This document shows positions 16,955 to 24,574 of a stretch of DNA of 50,885 bases, one piece after another; within the stretch, counting starts at the first letter, position 1, and every line of letters begins with the position of its first letter. The DNA is taken from assembly GCF_000298195.1 (NCBI RefSeq), contig NZ_BAHC01000200.1:1-50885 (forward strand). Reading direction: 5' to 3'. The notes under the pieces were generated by a model. The model did no database searches, was not told where the DNA came from, and worked only from the letters and a program-made list of their open reading frames with translations. The position numbers and the translations under genes are program-made. The stretch comes from Gordonia rhizosphera NBRC 16068 (GTDB lineage: Bacteria > Actinomycetota > Actinomycetes > Mycobacteriales > Mycobacteriaceae).

Positions 16955-18088
16955 ATGACGACAACCCCCAACGCTCCCAGCCTGCCCGACAGCCTCATCT
17001 CCACGCTGGCCGGGCACTACTACACCGATCCCCAGGTGTTTGCGCTGGAGCAGGAGAAGGTCTTCGAGGCCATGTGGTTCTGTGCGGTCCGCTCGGCCGA
17101 TCTCGACAAGCCGGGTGCCTTCAAGACCGTCGAGGTCGGCCGTGAGAACGTATTGATCAGCAGGTCCCGCAAGGGCGAGATCCGTGCCTTCTACAATGTG
17201 TGCCGGCACCGCGGAGCGCGTCTGTGCACCGAAGAGAGTGGCGAGGTCAAGCGCTCGTTCCAGTGCCCCTACCACGCCTGGACATACGATCTCGACGGCA
17301 AGCTGATCGCGGCCCCGAACCTCACCAAGATGCCCGACATCGATCGTGACGAGTACGGTCTGAACAAGATCGCGGTCCGCGAATGGCTCGGGTACGTCTG
17401 GGTTTGTCTTGCCGACGAGCCGCCGTCCTTCGAGGATTCGGTCATGGCGGACGTCGTCGCCCGCCTCGGCGATGTGGAGTCGATCGACCACTACACGATC
17501 GCCGATCTGTCGCTCGGTCGCCGGATCGTCTACGACGTCAAGGCCAACTGGAAGCTCATCATCGAGAACTTCATGGAGTGCTACCACTGTGCGACGATCC
17601 ACCCCGAGCTGACCGAGGTGCTCCCGGAGTTCGCGGATGGGTACGCGGCCCAGTACTACGTGGGCCACGGCGCCGAGTTCGGTGAGGACGTCAAGGGATT
17701 CACCGTCGACGGGTCGGAAGGACTCGACCACATCCCCGGCGTCGGCGAGGATCAGGACCGTCGCTACTACGCGATCACCGTCCGCCCACAGGTGTTCATC
17801 AATCTCGTCCCCGACCACGTGATCATCCACCGGATGTTCCCGATGGCCGCCGACCACACCATCGTCGAGTGCGACTGGCTGTACATGCCGCACGTCGTCG
17901 AATCGGGTAAGGACGTGAGCCGTTCGGTCGAACTGTTCCACCGGGTGAACTCGCAGGACTTCGAGGCCTGCGAGCGCACCCAGCCGGCGATGGACTCGCG
18001 TACCTACCGCAACGGCGGTGTCCTGGTCCCCAGTGAGCACCACATCGGTGAGTTCCACGACTGGCTGAAGAGCAAGCTGGCCGAGTGA
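16955..18088 (+). CDS. Rieske non-heme iron oxygenase, probable glycine betaine monooxygenase
   Basis: 377 residues. Rieske ligands C83-x-H85 (CRH) and C104-x2-H107 (CPYH). Catalytic domain motif ENFMECYHCATIH with mononuclear iron His211 and His216. The bridging residue is Glu208 rather than the Asp of aromatic dioxygenases, a feature of the quaternary-amine group (GbcA, carnitine oxygenase CntA, stachydrine demethylase). The reaction would be O2-dependent removal of one N-methyl group as formaldehyde. Context decides the substrate: dimethylglycine oxidase, sarcosine oxidase and GlyA are nearby and no proline or carnitine dehydrogenase genes are seen, so glycine betaine is favoured over stachydrine. 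A strong terminator hairpin follows. Confidence 0.85.
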   Translation: MTTTPNAPSLPDSLISTLAGHYYTDPQVFALEQEKVFEAMWFCAVRSADLDKPGAFKTVEVGRENVLISRSRKGEIRAFYNVCRHRGARLCTEESGEVKRSFQCPYHAWTYDLDGKLIAAPNLTKMPDIDRDEYGLNKIAVREWLGYVWVCLADEPPSFEDSVMADVVARLGDVESIDHYTIADLSLGRRIVYDVKANWKLIIENFMECYHCATIHPELTEVLPEFADGYAAQYYVGHGAEFGEDVKGFTVDGSEGLDHIPGVGEDQDRRYYAITVRPQVFINLVPDHVIIHRMFPMAADHTIVECDWLYMPHVVESGKDVSRSVELFHRVNSQDFEACERTQPAMDSRTYRNGGVLVPSEHHIGEFHDWLKSKLAE

Positions 18089-18140
18089 CCCGTCGGCGTG
18101 TGAGGCCATCGACCGGCTGAACCAGACGCACTCCCGCACA

Positions 18141-18183
18141 AGGCATCGATCCCGGGCCCCGCATGGGCCCGGGATCGATGCCT
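18141..18183 (+). terminator. Terminator of the Rieske operon
   Basis: 19-bp perfect arms (18141-18159 and 18165-18183) with a 5-base loop, 53 bp after the oxygenase stop, followed by TTCC. Confidence 0.85.
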
Positions 18184-18504
18184 TTCCGGCGTTTGCCGGC
18201 CCGGCCGAGCCGGGAGCGTGCGGCATCCAGACTCGAACGACTCGCGATCACCGACTGCGGTGCACAGACCGGTGCCGAACGCATGCCGACCTCCACTGCC
18301 GGAGTCGTGGATTCTCTCTGGCGCGTTCCGCGGAACGCTCCTACCGGTGTGCGCGCCGATCTGCTCGATGGCTTCGGCCTTGATCAACACTGTGGGCCGG
18401 CCTTGATCAACGCGGCCACACTGCTCCGCTCTGGTATCGGCTGCGGTGAGTGCATCGAGTTGATCGAGCAGGACAGTCGCACCTGGGTAGCCGATACGAC
18501 GAAA
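18184..18504. other. Intergenic region with a short direct repeat, no supported gene
   Basis: Lies between two facing terminators. No tRNA-like fold or convincing reading frame is visible. It contains GGCCTTGATCAAC twice (18376-18388 and 18399-18411). It may be a gene remnant. Confidence 0.4.
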
Positions 18505-18545
18505 GAGAGGAACCCGCCCGCCGGGGTGGCGGACGGGTTCCTCTC
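18505..18545 (-). terminator. Terminator downstream of the universal stress protein gene
   Basis: GAGAGGAACCCG (18505-18516) pairs with CGGGTTCCTCTC (18534-18545), and an inner CCGCC/GGCGG pairing extends the stem. It is 23 bp past the stop of the minus-strand usp gene. Confidence 0.8.
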
Positions 18546-18567
18546 ATCGGATTCCGAGAACGTCAGG

Positions 18568-19452
18568 TCAGGTTTGCCGTCTCGGTACGATCATCACCGG
18601 AACCGGGACATGACGGATGATCTTCGAAGCCGCCGATCCCATGAACACCTGGGTGAAGGGACCTGCGGCACCCGATCCGAGCAGCACCATATCCCCGGGC
18701 TTCCACGTGATGTCTGCGACCGCGGACGGCCAGTCGGTGCCGGTGCCGACGACGAGATCGACATTCGGGATCGACAACGTTGCACGGGCTTCGTTGAGTT
18801 GTCGACGAACCGCGTCGGTCGTCTTGTCTATCCATTGTCGGGTGACCAGGTTTTCCGCCGAGCGCTCGATGGCGCCGCTGAACATCACAGGTGGGCGCAC
18901 CGTGAACGACGCGATCCGCAGCCTCAGGTTCCACTTGGTCGCGATTTCGGCGCCGGTCTGGATGAGGTGTCCGGTCGCGGCGGCCCCTCCATAGGAGATG
19001 GTGAGCCGCTGTACGGGCACCGGGGACGACGGATACCCACGCGGGGCGATCGCCACCGCGACTGCGGCCGTGTGCACCAGACGTTCGGTGACGCTGCCGA
19101 GAGCAATGCGGCCGAGCAAGCCCGACGACGACGACCCGACAACCACGACGCTCGCATGGTGTTGACCTGCGAGTTCCATCAGTCCCCGGGGGATCGAACT
19201 CGCCTGGTGGATCACAAGCGAGATGTCGAGGTCCGTACGCATCGCAGCCACTGCCTGCTCGAGTGCCCGCATGGTCTGCTTCCCTAGATATGCCTGGTAT
19301 TCGCGCTCGACCGGGTCGTTCTCCAGTACTTCCGAGCGTTCGAGAACCGCGGCCGCGATGATCTTCTCGCCTGTGGTGCGCGCGATCTGCGCGGCGAGAT
19401 GAAGCGGCGCGCTCCCGTGGCTCCGGGCACTGAAGCCGGCGATGATCGTCAT
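18568..19452 (-). CDS. Universal stress protein with tandem UspA domains
   Basis: 294 residues with two UspA-like halves. The first ends with VVVGSSSSGLLGRIALGSVTERLVHTA and the second with MVLLGSGAAGPFTQVFMGSAASKIIRHVPVPVMIV, the typical ATP-binding GxxG-(S/T) loops. It overlaps the permease stop by 4 bp, so the two are co-translated. The permease itself carries a Usp-like tail, which suggests this protein modulates transport or signals the energy state; this is inference. Confidence 0.88.
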   Translation of the reverse strand: MTIIAGFSARSHGSAPLHLAAQIARTTGEKIIAAAVLERSEVLENDPVEREYQAYLGKQTMRALEQAVAAMRTDLDISLVIHQASSIPRGLMELAGQHHASVVVVGSSSSGLLGRIALGSVTERLVHTAAVAVAIAPRGYPSSPVPVQRLTISYGGAAATGHLIQTGAEIATKWNLRLRIASFTVRPPVMFSGAIERSAENLVTRQWIDKTTDAVRRQLNEARATLSIPNVDLVVGTGTDWPSAVADITWKPGDMVLLGSGAAGPFTQVFMGSAASKIIRHVPVPVMIVPRRQT

Positions 19453-21278
19453 TTGGCCAGCTCCGCGTGGACTGCTTGGTTCGCGACCACGTGGGTTACC
19501 GGGATATCAGGGTGCTCGGAGCGGGCGCGATCGACGACCTCGAACCGGTGCCACACCGACGCCTCGGCGGGCAGGGTGGCGATCACGATCTGGTCGGGCC
19601 GGAAGGAATCGACGGCATCGGCAAGCGCCCGGAGCGGGCGGAAGTCGCCTCGGACGCCCTCGACATCGAGGTTCTCCGACCGCATGGTGGTGACTGTGTG
19701 ATCCAGGCGTACCTGCGCTGCCTCCTGGGTGGCCTCGAGCACGTCGAGAGGTCCGTGCGTTGCCGCTACGCCGGTCTCGATCGGGCTGTCCGGAACAACA
19801 ACCAGATACTTGGCAGTGCTGGCGGCGCCGATGCTCCGCAGTTCGTCCAGCAATTCTGTGGAATCGGCGGTTTCGTTGGCCAGGACCAGAACCCGCTGCG
19901 CCTCCTTGGCGGGTCCGGCGCCTTCGATCTCGGGCCGGCGATTGAGGTACCACTTGTTGGAGAAGTAGAGCGCGATCACCACGGCCCATGACAGCAGGCT
20001 CAGCACCAACTGCGATCTCGAATCCGACTCGATCCCCATTTGCATGAGGATGGCGACGATCGCCACGACCGTGAATATCGACAGCGCGGGGAACAGCCAC
20101 ATCTTGACGCGGAGATTCTCCGAACCGGTCCGGTAGCGCAGCACGACCTGCGAGACCCCGATCAGGCAGTAGACGAACAGGATCACCGCGCCGCTGGAGT
20201 TCAGCAGGAACGAGAAGACGTGATTGGGGGAGACCGCGGCGGCGATCACGCAGAGGAAACCGACAACCGAGGACACGAGGATCGCCACGGCGGGCACGCC
20301 TCGTTGGGTGACCCGAACGAATTGCTGAGGAGCTTCGCGGCGTGCGGCGAGCACGAACAGCATCCGAGATGCTGTGTACATACCCGAGTTGAGGCAGCTC
20401 AGTACCGCCGTCAACACGACTGCGTTCATGATGTGGTTCGCGTAGGGCACACCCATCTCGGTGAACGCAGCCACATACGGGGAAGCGGCAACCGAGTCAC
20501 TGTTCCACGGAACGATCGTGACGAGCAGGAACATCGAACCCACGTAGAAGATGGCGATCCGCATGATCACGGAGTTGGCCGCCTTGGCAACGGCACGTTC
20601 GGGGTCGTGCGACTCGGCCGCAGCGATTGTGGCCACCTCTGCGCCGGTCATCGAGAAGATCACGGTGACGATGGCAGCGGTGATCGCCCAGGCACCATTG
20701 GGGAAGAAGCCGCCATGGGAGGTCAGATTCGAGAAGTCCATGGACTTGTGGGGCCAGATGCCGAATATATAGCAGGAGCCGATTGCCAGGAACACGATGA
20801 TCGCGGTGACCTTGATTCCGGCGAACCAGAACTCGAATTCACCGAAGGAGGATACCGAGAACAGGTTGGTAACGGTCATGGCGGTCAGCAGGATGAGCGA
20901 ACACAACCACAAGGGGATTCCGGGAATCCAATACTGGACGATCTTGGCACCGGCAATTGCCTCGAAACCGACGATGATGACCCAGAAATACCAGTACAGC
21001 CATCCGACGGAAAAGCCCGCCCAACCGCCGAGCGCGTTGCGCGCATAGTCGGCGAAAGAGCCGGTCGAGGGATTGGCAACGGCCATTTCGGCGAGCATCC
21101 GCATCACCATGATGACCAGGAACCCGCATAGAGCGTAGGGGATGAATGCGGCCGGTCCGGTGGCGTGGATAACGACTCCGGAACCGACAAACAATCCAGC
21201 TCCGATGACGCCGCCGATGGCAATCATCCTCAATTGTCTGTCGCTGAGGCCCTTTTTGAGGGCTGGCGAAGTACCCAT
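19449..21278 (-). CDS. APC family amino acid permease with C-terminal Usp-like domain
   Basis: 609 residues. The N-terminal 450 residues form an amino acid/GABA permease (KKGLSDRQLRMIAIGGVIGAGLFVGSG, then about 12 hydrophobic segments, LAEMAVANPSTGSFADYA). After the last segment (about residue 460) a soluble domain begins with RVLVLANETADSTELLDELRSIG and ends with IPVTHVVANQAVHAELAK, resembling UspA. It probably imports a betaine pathway amino acid such as glycine, sarcosine or proline-like compounds. ATG 21278 has GGAG eight bases upstream. A start at 21416 would translate through the operator and is unlikely. Confidence 0.88.
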   Translation of the reverse strand: MGTSPALKKGLSDRQLRMIAIGGVIGAGLFVGSGVVIHATGPAAFIPYALCGFLVIMVMRMLAEMAVANPSTGSFADYARNALGGWAGFSVGWLYWYFWVIIVGFEAIAGAKIVQYWIPGIPLWLCSLILLTAMTVTNLFSVSSFGEFEFWFAGIKVTAIIVFLAIGSCYIFGIWPHKSMDFSNLTSHGGFFPNGAWAITAAIVTVIFSMTGAEVATIAAAESHDPERAVAKAANSVIMRIAIFYVGSMFLLVTIVPWNSDSVAASPYVAAFTEMGVPYANHIMNAVVLTAVLSCLNSGMYTASRMLFVLAARREAPQQFVRVTQRGVPAVAILVSSVVGFLCVIAAAVSPNHVFSFLLNSSGAVILFVYCLIGVSQVVLRYRTGSENLRVKMWLFPALSIFTVVAIVAILMQMGIESDSRSQLVLSLLSWAVVIALYFSNKWYLNRRPEIEGAGPAKEAQRVLVLANETADSTELLDELRSIGAASTAKYLVVVPDSPIETGVAATHGPLDVLEATQEAAQVRLDHTVTTMRSENLDVEGVRGDFRPLRALADAVDSFRPDQIVIATLPAEASVWHRFEVVDRARSEHPDIPVTHVVANQAVHAELAK

Positions 21279-21401
21279 GGCGCGACTCCATTCTCTTAGA
21301 AATCGAAGCGCGAGTGCGCTCCTGTTGGCTATGGGTTGGGAATTGATGTTGTCATCGCGATCTACCGGCAGACCCGAGAAGGTCGTCGCCTTGAATCCAA
21401 C

Positions 21402-21411
21402 TGATACATCA
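21402..21411. promoter_or_regulatory. TGATATATCA-type operator (TGATACATCA, 9/10)
   Basis: One mismatch, itself a near-palindrome, 124 bp upstream of the minus-strand permease start. The 335-bp gap 21279-21613 holds this site and the sdaA terminator, with no gene. Confidence 0.6.
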
Positions 21412-21524
21412 GTCATATACTGTAGTGCGGATCACTCGTTCCCTACAAGGGATCGGGGCTATTACGAACATTGTCCGATTCTCTGACCGGCCCCTCGAGA
21501 ATTGGACCGTCCCCGACCTGTCAA

Positions 21525-21581
21525 CACACAAAACTCGCACTTACACACGAGACTTCGTGTGTAAGTGCGAGTTCTGTGTGT
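21525..21581 (-). terminator. Very strong hairpin downstream of sdaA
   Basis: Inner arms of 19 bp pair perfectly (21532-21550 with 21555-21573, loop GACT). After one mismatch seven more pairs follow (21524-21530 with 21575-21581). It lies 33 bp past the sdaA stop. The terminator also shields the permease promoter from read-through. Confidence 0.85.
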
Positions 21582-21613
21582 CGACCGGGACTCCCGTCAG
21601 TCGTCGATCTGGG

Positions 21614-23002
21614 TCAGCATTCGACGAAATTGACCGGAACGTTGACCGCCAGGCCTCCGGTGGAGGTCTCTTTGTACTTCGAGTGCATGTCCTCACCGGT
21701 GGACCGCATCGTTTCGATGACCTGATCGAGACTGACACGATGGTCACCGTCGCCGCGAAGTGCCATCCGGGCGGCGTTGATAGCCTTGCCCGCCGAGATG
21801 GCGTTGCGCTCGATGCACGGAATCTGCACGAGCCCCTCGATCGGATCGCACGTGAGGCCCAGGCTGTGTTCCATTGCGATCTCGGCAGCGTTCTCGACCT
21901 GCTCTGGTGTGCCGCCAAGGATCTCGGCGAGTCCCGCGGCGGCCATCGACGCAGCGGACCCGACCTCTCCCTGGCAACCGACCTCGGCGCCGGAGATCGA
22001 GGCGCGTTCTTTGTAGAGCGATCCGACAGCCCCCGCGGCAAGCAGGAACCGGATTGTGGTGTCGTCGCGGTCGCGCCTACCTGCCGGGGTGTAGTTCATC
22101 GCGTAGTGCAGGACGGCCGGCACGATGCCTGCCGCGCCGTTGGTGGGGGCGGTGACGATGCGCCCGCCCGACGCATTCTCCTCGTTGACCGCCAGCGCGA
22201 CGAGATTGACCCAGTCCTCGGCGAATTCCGGTCGGCGATCCGGATCTTCCTGGTCGAGTCGTTCAAACCAGTCCTTGGCCCGCCGACGGACCCTCAGAGC
22301 GCCCGGAAGCAGTCCGTCGCGGCCGATACCACGATTCTCGCAGTCGACCATCACGTCGCGGATATGGAGCAGCCGGTCGTGAATTTCGGTGGTGGTGCGG
22401 GTTTCGCGCTCGACGTCGAGCATCACATCACTGATGCTGCATTTGTTCATGGCGCACAGCTCGAGGAGCTCTTTGCCGGAGGTGAAGCCGAGCGCCTGTG
22501 TTTCCGTCCGGTTCCCGACTGCATGGCGGCTCTCGGCCTCGGTCACCACAAACCCGCCGCCGACGGAGAAGTAGGTCTCACGGTGCAGCTCAGTGCCGTC
22601 GGCGCCGAAGGCGGTGATCGTCATGCCATTGGGGTGGAACGGAAGGATCGTCAACGGCCGTAGCACCATGTCCGACTCGGTCAATGCGATGTCACGCACT
22701 CCTCCGAACCGGATGTGCCCGGTGGCGCGCATCCAGGCGAGCCGTTCTTCCATATGTTCGGTCTCGAGTTCGTCGGGCTGATGTCCTTCCAGTCCGAGGA
22801 GTACCGCTGTCATCGTTCCATGGCCGGCGCCCGTGGCGGCCAGCGAGCCGTACAAGTCCACGCGCAGGTCGGTGGTGTCGTCGAATGCGCCGAGGGTGCG
22901 CAGGTCGGACACGAAGCGAGCCGCGGCACGCATGGGGCCGACGGTATGCGAGCTGGACGGTCCGATGCCGACGGAGAAGAGGTCGAACACGCTGATGGTC
23001 AT
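21614..23002 (-). CDS. sdaA: L-serine ammonia-lyase (iron-sulfur, single chain)
   Basis: Deaminates L-serine to pyruvate and ammonia in the cytosol. 462 residues, the length of the single-chain bacterial enzyme. The beta domain starts SVFDLFSVGIGPSSSHTVGPM. The alpha part carries GAAGIVPAVL, GSAASMAAAGLAEILGG and the cluster-binding region CDPIEGLVQIPCIERN. In this region it completes the route glycine to serine to pyruvate. A TGATATATTA operator lies 112 bp upstream, and a long hairpin follows the stop. Confidence 0.95.
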   Translation of the reverse strand: MTISVFDLFSVGIGPSSSHTVGPMRAAARFVSDLRTLGAFDDTTDLRVDLYGSLAATGAGHGTMTAVLLGLEGHQPDELETEHMEERLAWMRATGHIRFGGVRDIALTESDMVLRPLTILPFHPNGMTITAFGADGTELHRETYFSVGGGFVVTEAESRHAVGNRTETQALGFTSGKELLELCAMNKCSISDVMLDVERETRTTTEIHDRLLHIRDVMVDCENRGIGRDGLLPGALRVRRRAKDWFERLDQEDPDRRPEFAEDWVNLVALAVNEENASGGRIVTAPTNGAAGIVPAVLHYAMNYTPAGRRDRDDTTIRFLLAAGAVGSLYKERASISGAEVGCQGEVGSAASMAAAGLAEILGGTPEQVENAAEIAMEHSLGLTCDPIEGLVQIPCIERNAISAGKAINAARMALRGDGDHRVSLDQVIETMRSTGEDMHSKYKETSTGGLAVNVPVNFVEC

Positions 23003-23113
23003 AAGATCGCCGATCTGCTACGGAGTGCGTGGGCCAAGGGATCGGACAGGGCCGGAGTGCACTTCCAACACCTACTGATGGTCACCAAGCACAACACTGT
23101 GCTGATAGCCAAG

Positions 23114-23123
23114 TGATATATTA
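23114..23123. promoter_or_regulatory. TGATATATCA-type operator (TGATATATTA, 9/10)
   Basis: One mismatch to the palindrome, 112 bp before the sdaA start and between sdaA and folC, both on the minus strand. Confidence 0.6.
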
Positions 23124-23161
23124 GTGACGTCGTCAACCGTAGGTCAGGTTGGGCGGTTCGG

Positions 23162-24487
23162 TCAACCCCTGACGAGCGCATCGATACCGTCCTCGATGGC
23201 GGAGAGCAGCAAAAAGGATCCGCTGACGACGACCGGTCCGTGACTCATCTCCAGCGCGATGTCGAGCGCCTCGCGAGGGTCATCGACGGAGGTGACGGGC
23301 AGGCCGGCTGTCCGCGCGACCTCGGCCAGCTGCCATGCGGCCAGCGGATCGGTGTCGGCCTCGGGTATCCGGGTGACGACAACATGCTCGGCGACCGGAG
23401 TAATGGCGGCGATCGCCCCCTGCGGATCCTTGTCGCCTTTCATCGCCAGCACCCAGGTGGCCCGTTGTTCCGGGTGTACGGCGCGAAAGGTGTCGACGAG
23501 CGCGGCAAATTTTATGTGATTGTGGGCGCCGTCGAGGATGACCTCGCGACCGCGCACAACATGCCGCTGGAATCGGCCCGGCAGTGACGCGCTGGACAAC
23601 CCACGATGCACCGCATCGGGAACCAGATCCCATCCGTCGCGGGCGGAGAGGTGTTCGGCTGCGCGGAGGGCAAGCATGGCGTTGTTGCCTTGATGGTGAC
23701 CCGGCAGTCCCAGTGGGTAGTCCGCACCGTCGAGGTGAAGGACGGTTCCCTCAGGCGTGACCGTGGTGACCGCATCGTGGTTGCCGACCTCGGTAAAGGT
23801 GCATCGTCGGGTTCGCGCAGCATCGAGCAGCGCGGTGTGCACGCTGCTTTGATGGGGCCGCAAGAAGATGCCGTGACCTCCCACGGGGAGGATGCCGGCC
23901 TTGTGGTGAGCCACCTGGGCGACGGTGTCACCCAGTAGGTCGGTGTGATCGAGACCGATGCGGCCGATGACCGCGAGCTTGTCGGTTCGGGAGATGGTGT
24001 TGGTGGCATCGCGTAGTCCGCCGATTCCGGTTTCGATCACCGAGTAGTCGACAGACATCGATGAGAAATGATGGAAGGCAATGGCGTTCGCAACTTCGAA
24101 AAACGTCGGTGTGCCCATCGTGGACCTGCCCAGGCGCGCCACCGACGGTGCGATCGAGGTGACCGCCTCGACGAAGGCGGCATCACTGATCGGTTGCCCG
24201 TTGATCTGGAATCGCTCGAGGATCGACCGCACGTGCGGCGACATGTGTGCGCCGACCCGCAGGCCGTGGGCCGTCAGAATCGAAGACAGAAATGCGCTGA
24301 TCGAGCCCTTTCCGGCGGTGCCGGCGATGTGAATGGTGCGGACCTGATCCTGGGGGTTATCCAGTGCCCGGAAGAGCGCCGTCGCGCGGGCGAGGCCAAC
24401 GGACTTGCCACCGCGGGGCAACGCGTAGAGGTACTCGGTTACGTGATCGAGGTCGGCGAATGCGGTCCGGGGCATTGAAGAACACAT
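23162..24487 (-). CDS. folC: FolC-type dihydrofolate/folylpolyglutamate synthase
   Basis: Adds glutamate to dihydropteroate or folate. 441 residues. Mur-ligase P-loop HIAGTAGKGSISAFLSSIL near residue 53, then HMSPHVRSILERFQING, ETGIGGLRDATN, IGLDHTDLLGDT and the C-terminal ILDGAHNHIKF. This would be an extra folate gene inside the demethylation cluster. ATG 24487 is chosen; an in-frame GTG/ATG further upstream (24511) would read through the operator, and ATG 24475 is also possible. No ribosome binding site is evident, so leaderless initiation is plausible. Transcribed divergently from pabAB. Confidence 0.88.
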   Translation of the reverse strand: MCSSMPRTAFADLDHVTEYLYALPRGGKSVGLARATALFRALDNPQDQVRTIHIAGTAGKGSISAFLSSILTAHGLRVGAHMSPHVRSILERFQINGQPISDAAFVEAVTSIAPSVARLGRSTMGTPTFFEVANAIAFHHFSSMSVDYSVIETGIGGLRDATNTISRTDKLAVIGRIGLDHTDLLGDTVAQVAHHKAGILPVGGHGIFLRPHQSSVHTALLDAARTRRCTFTEVGNHDAVTTVTPEGTVLHLDGADYPLGLPGHHQGNNAMLALRAAEHLSARDGWDLVPDAVHRGLSSASLPGRFQRHVVRGREVILDGAHNHIKFAALVDTFRAVHPEQRATWVLAMKGDKDPQGAIAAITPVAEHVVVTRIPEADTDPLAAWQLAEVARTAGLPVTSVDDPREALDIALEMSHGPVVVSGSFLLLSAIEDGIDALVRG

Positions 24488-24497
24488 GATTGAACTA

Positions 24498-24507
24498 TCA
24501 TATATCA
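24498..24507. promoter_or_regulatory. TGATATATCA-type operator (TCATATATCA, 9/10)
   Basis: First of two sites in the 87-bp folC/pabAB divergent gap, 11 bp from the folC start. Confidence 0.6.
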
Positions 24508-24520
24508 CCAACCAAAAGAC

Positions 24521-24530
24521 TGATATATCA
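24521..24530. promoter_or_regulatory. TGATATATCA operator (perfect)
   Basis: Second site in the divergent folC/pabAB gap, 45 bp before pabAB. Two operators with 23-bp centre-to-centre spacing (about two helical turns) suggest cooperative binding. Confidence 0.7.
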
Positions 24531-24574
24531 ACTCGGAATCAGTCTGCTCGCGCATCGAACCCACGAGAGGTGGC

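Noticed and set aside
16835..18226. Long minus-strand frame opposite the Rieske oxygenase
   Set aside because: It is the antisense shadow of a gene with complete Rieske and iron-binding motifs.
18184..18504. tRNA or small RNA between the two terminators
   Set aside because: No cloverleaf or conserved loop could be recognised; only a 13-bp direct repeat is present.
20040..21131. Plus-strand frame opposite the permease
   Set aside because: His/Asp/Gly-rich antisense frame with no motif.
21279..21416. N-terminal extension of the permease to 21416
   Set aside because: It would translate the TGATACATCA operator; ATG 21278 has a proper ribosome binding site and starts the conserved permease sequence.
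24488..24511. N-terminal extension of folC to 24511
   Set aside because: It would place coding sequence across an operator and adds no conserved residues.
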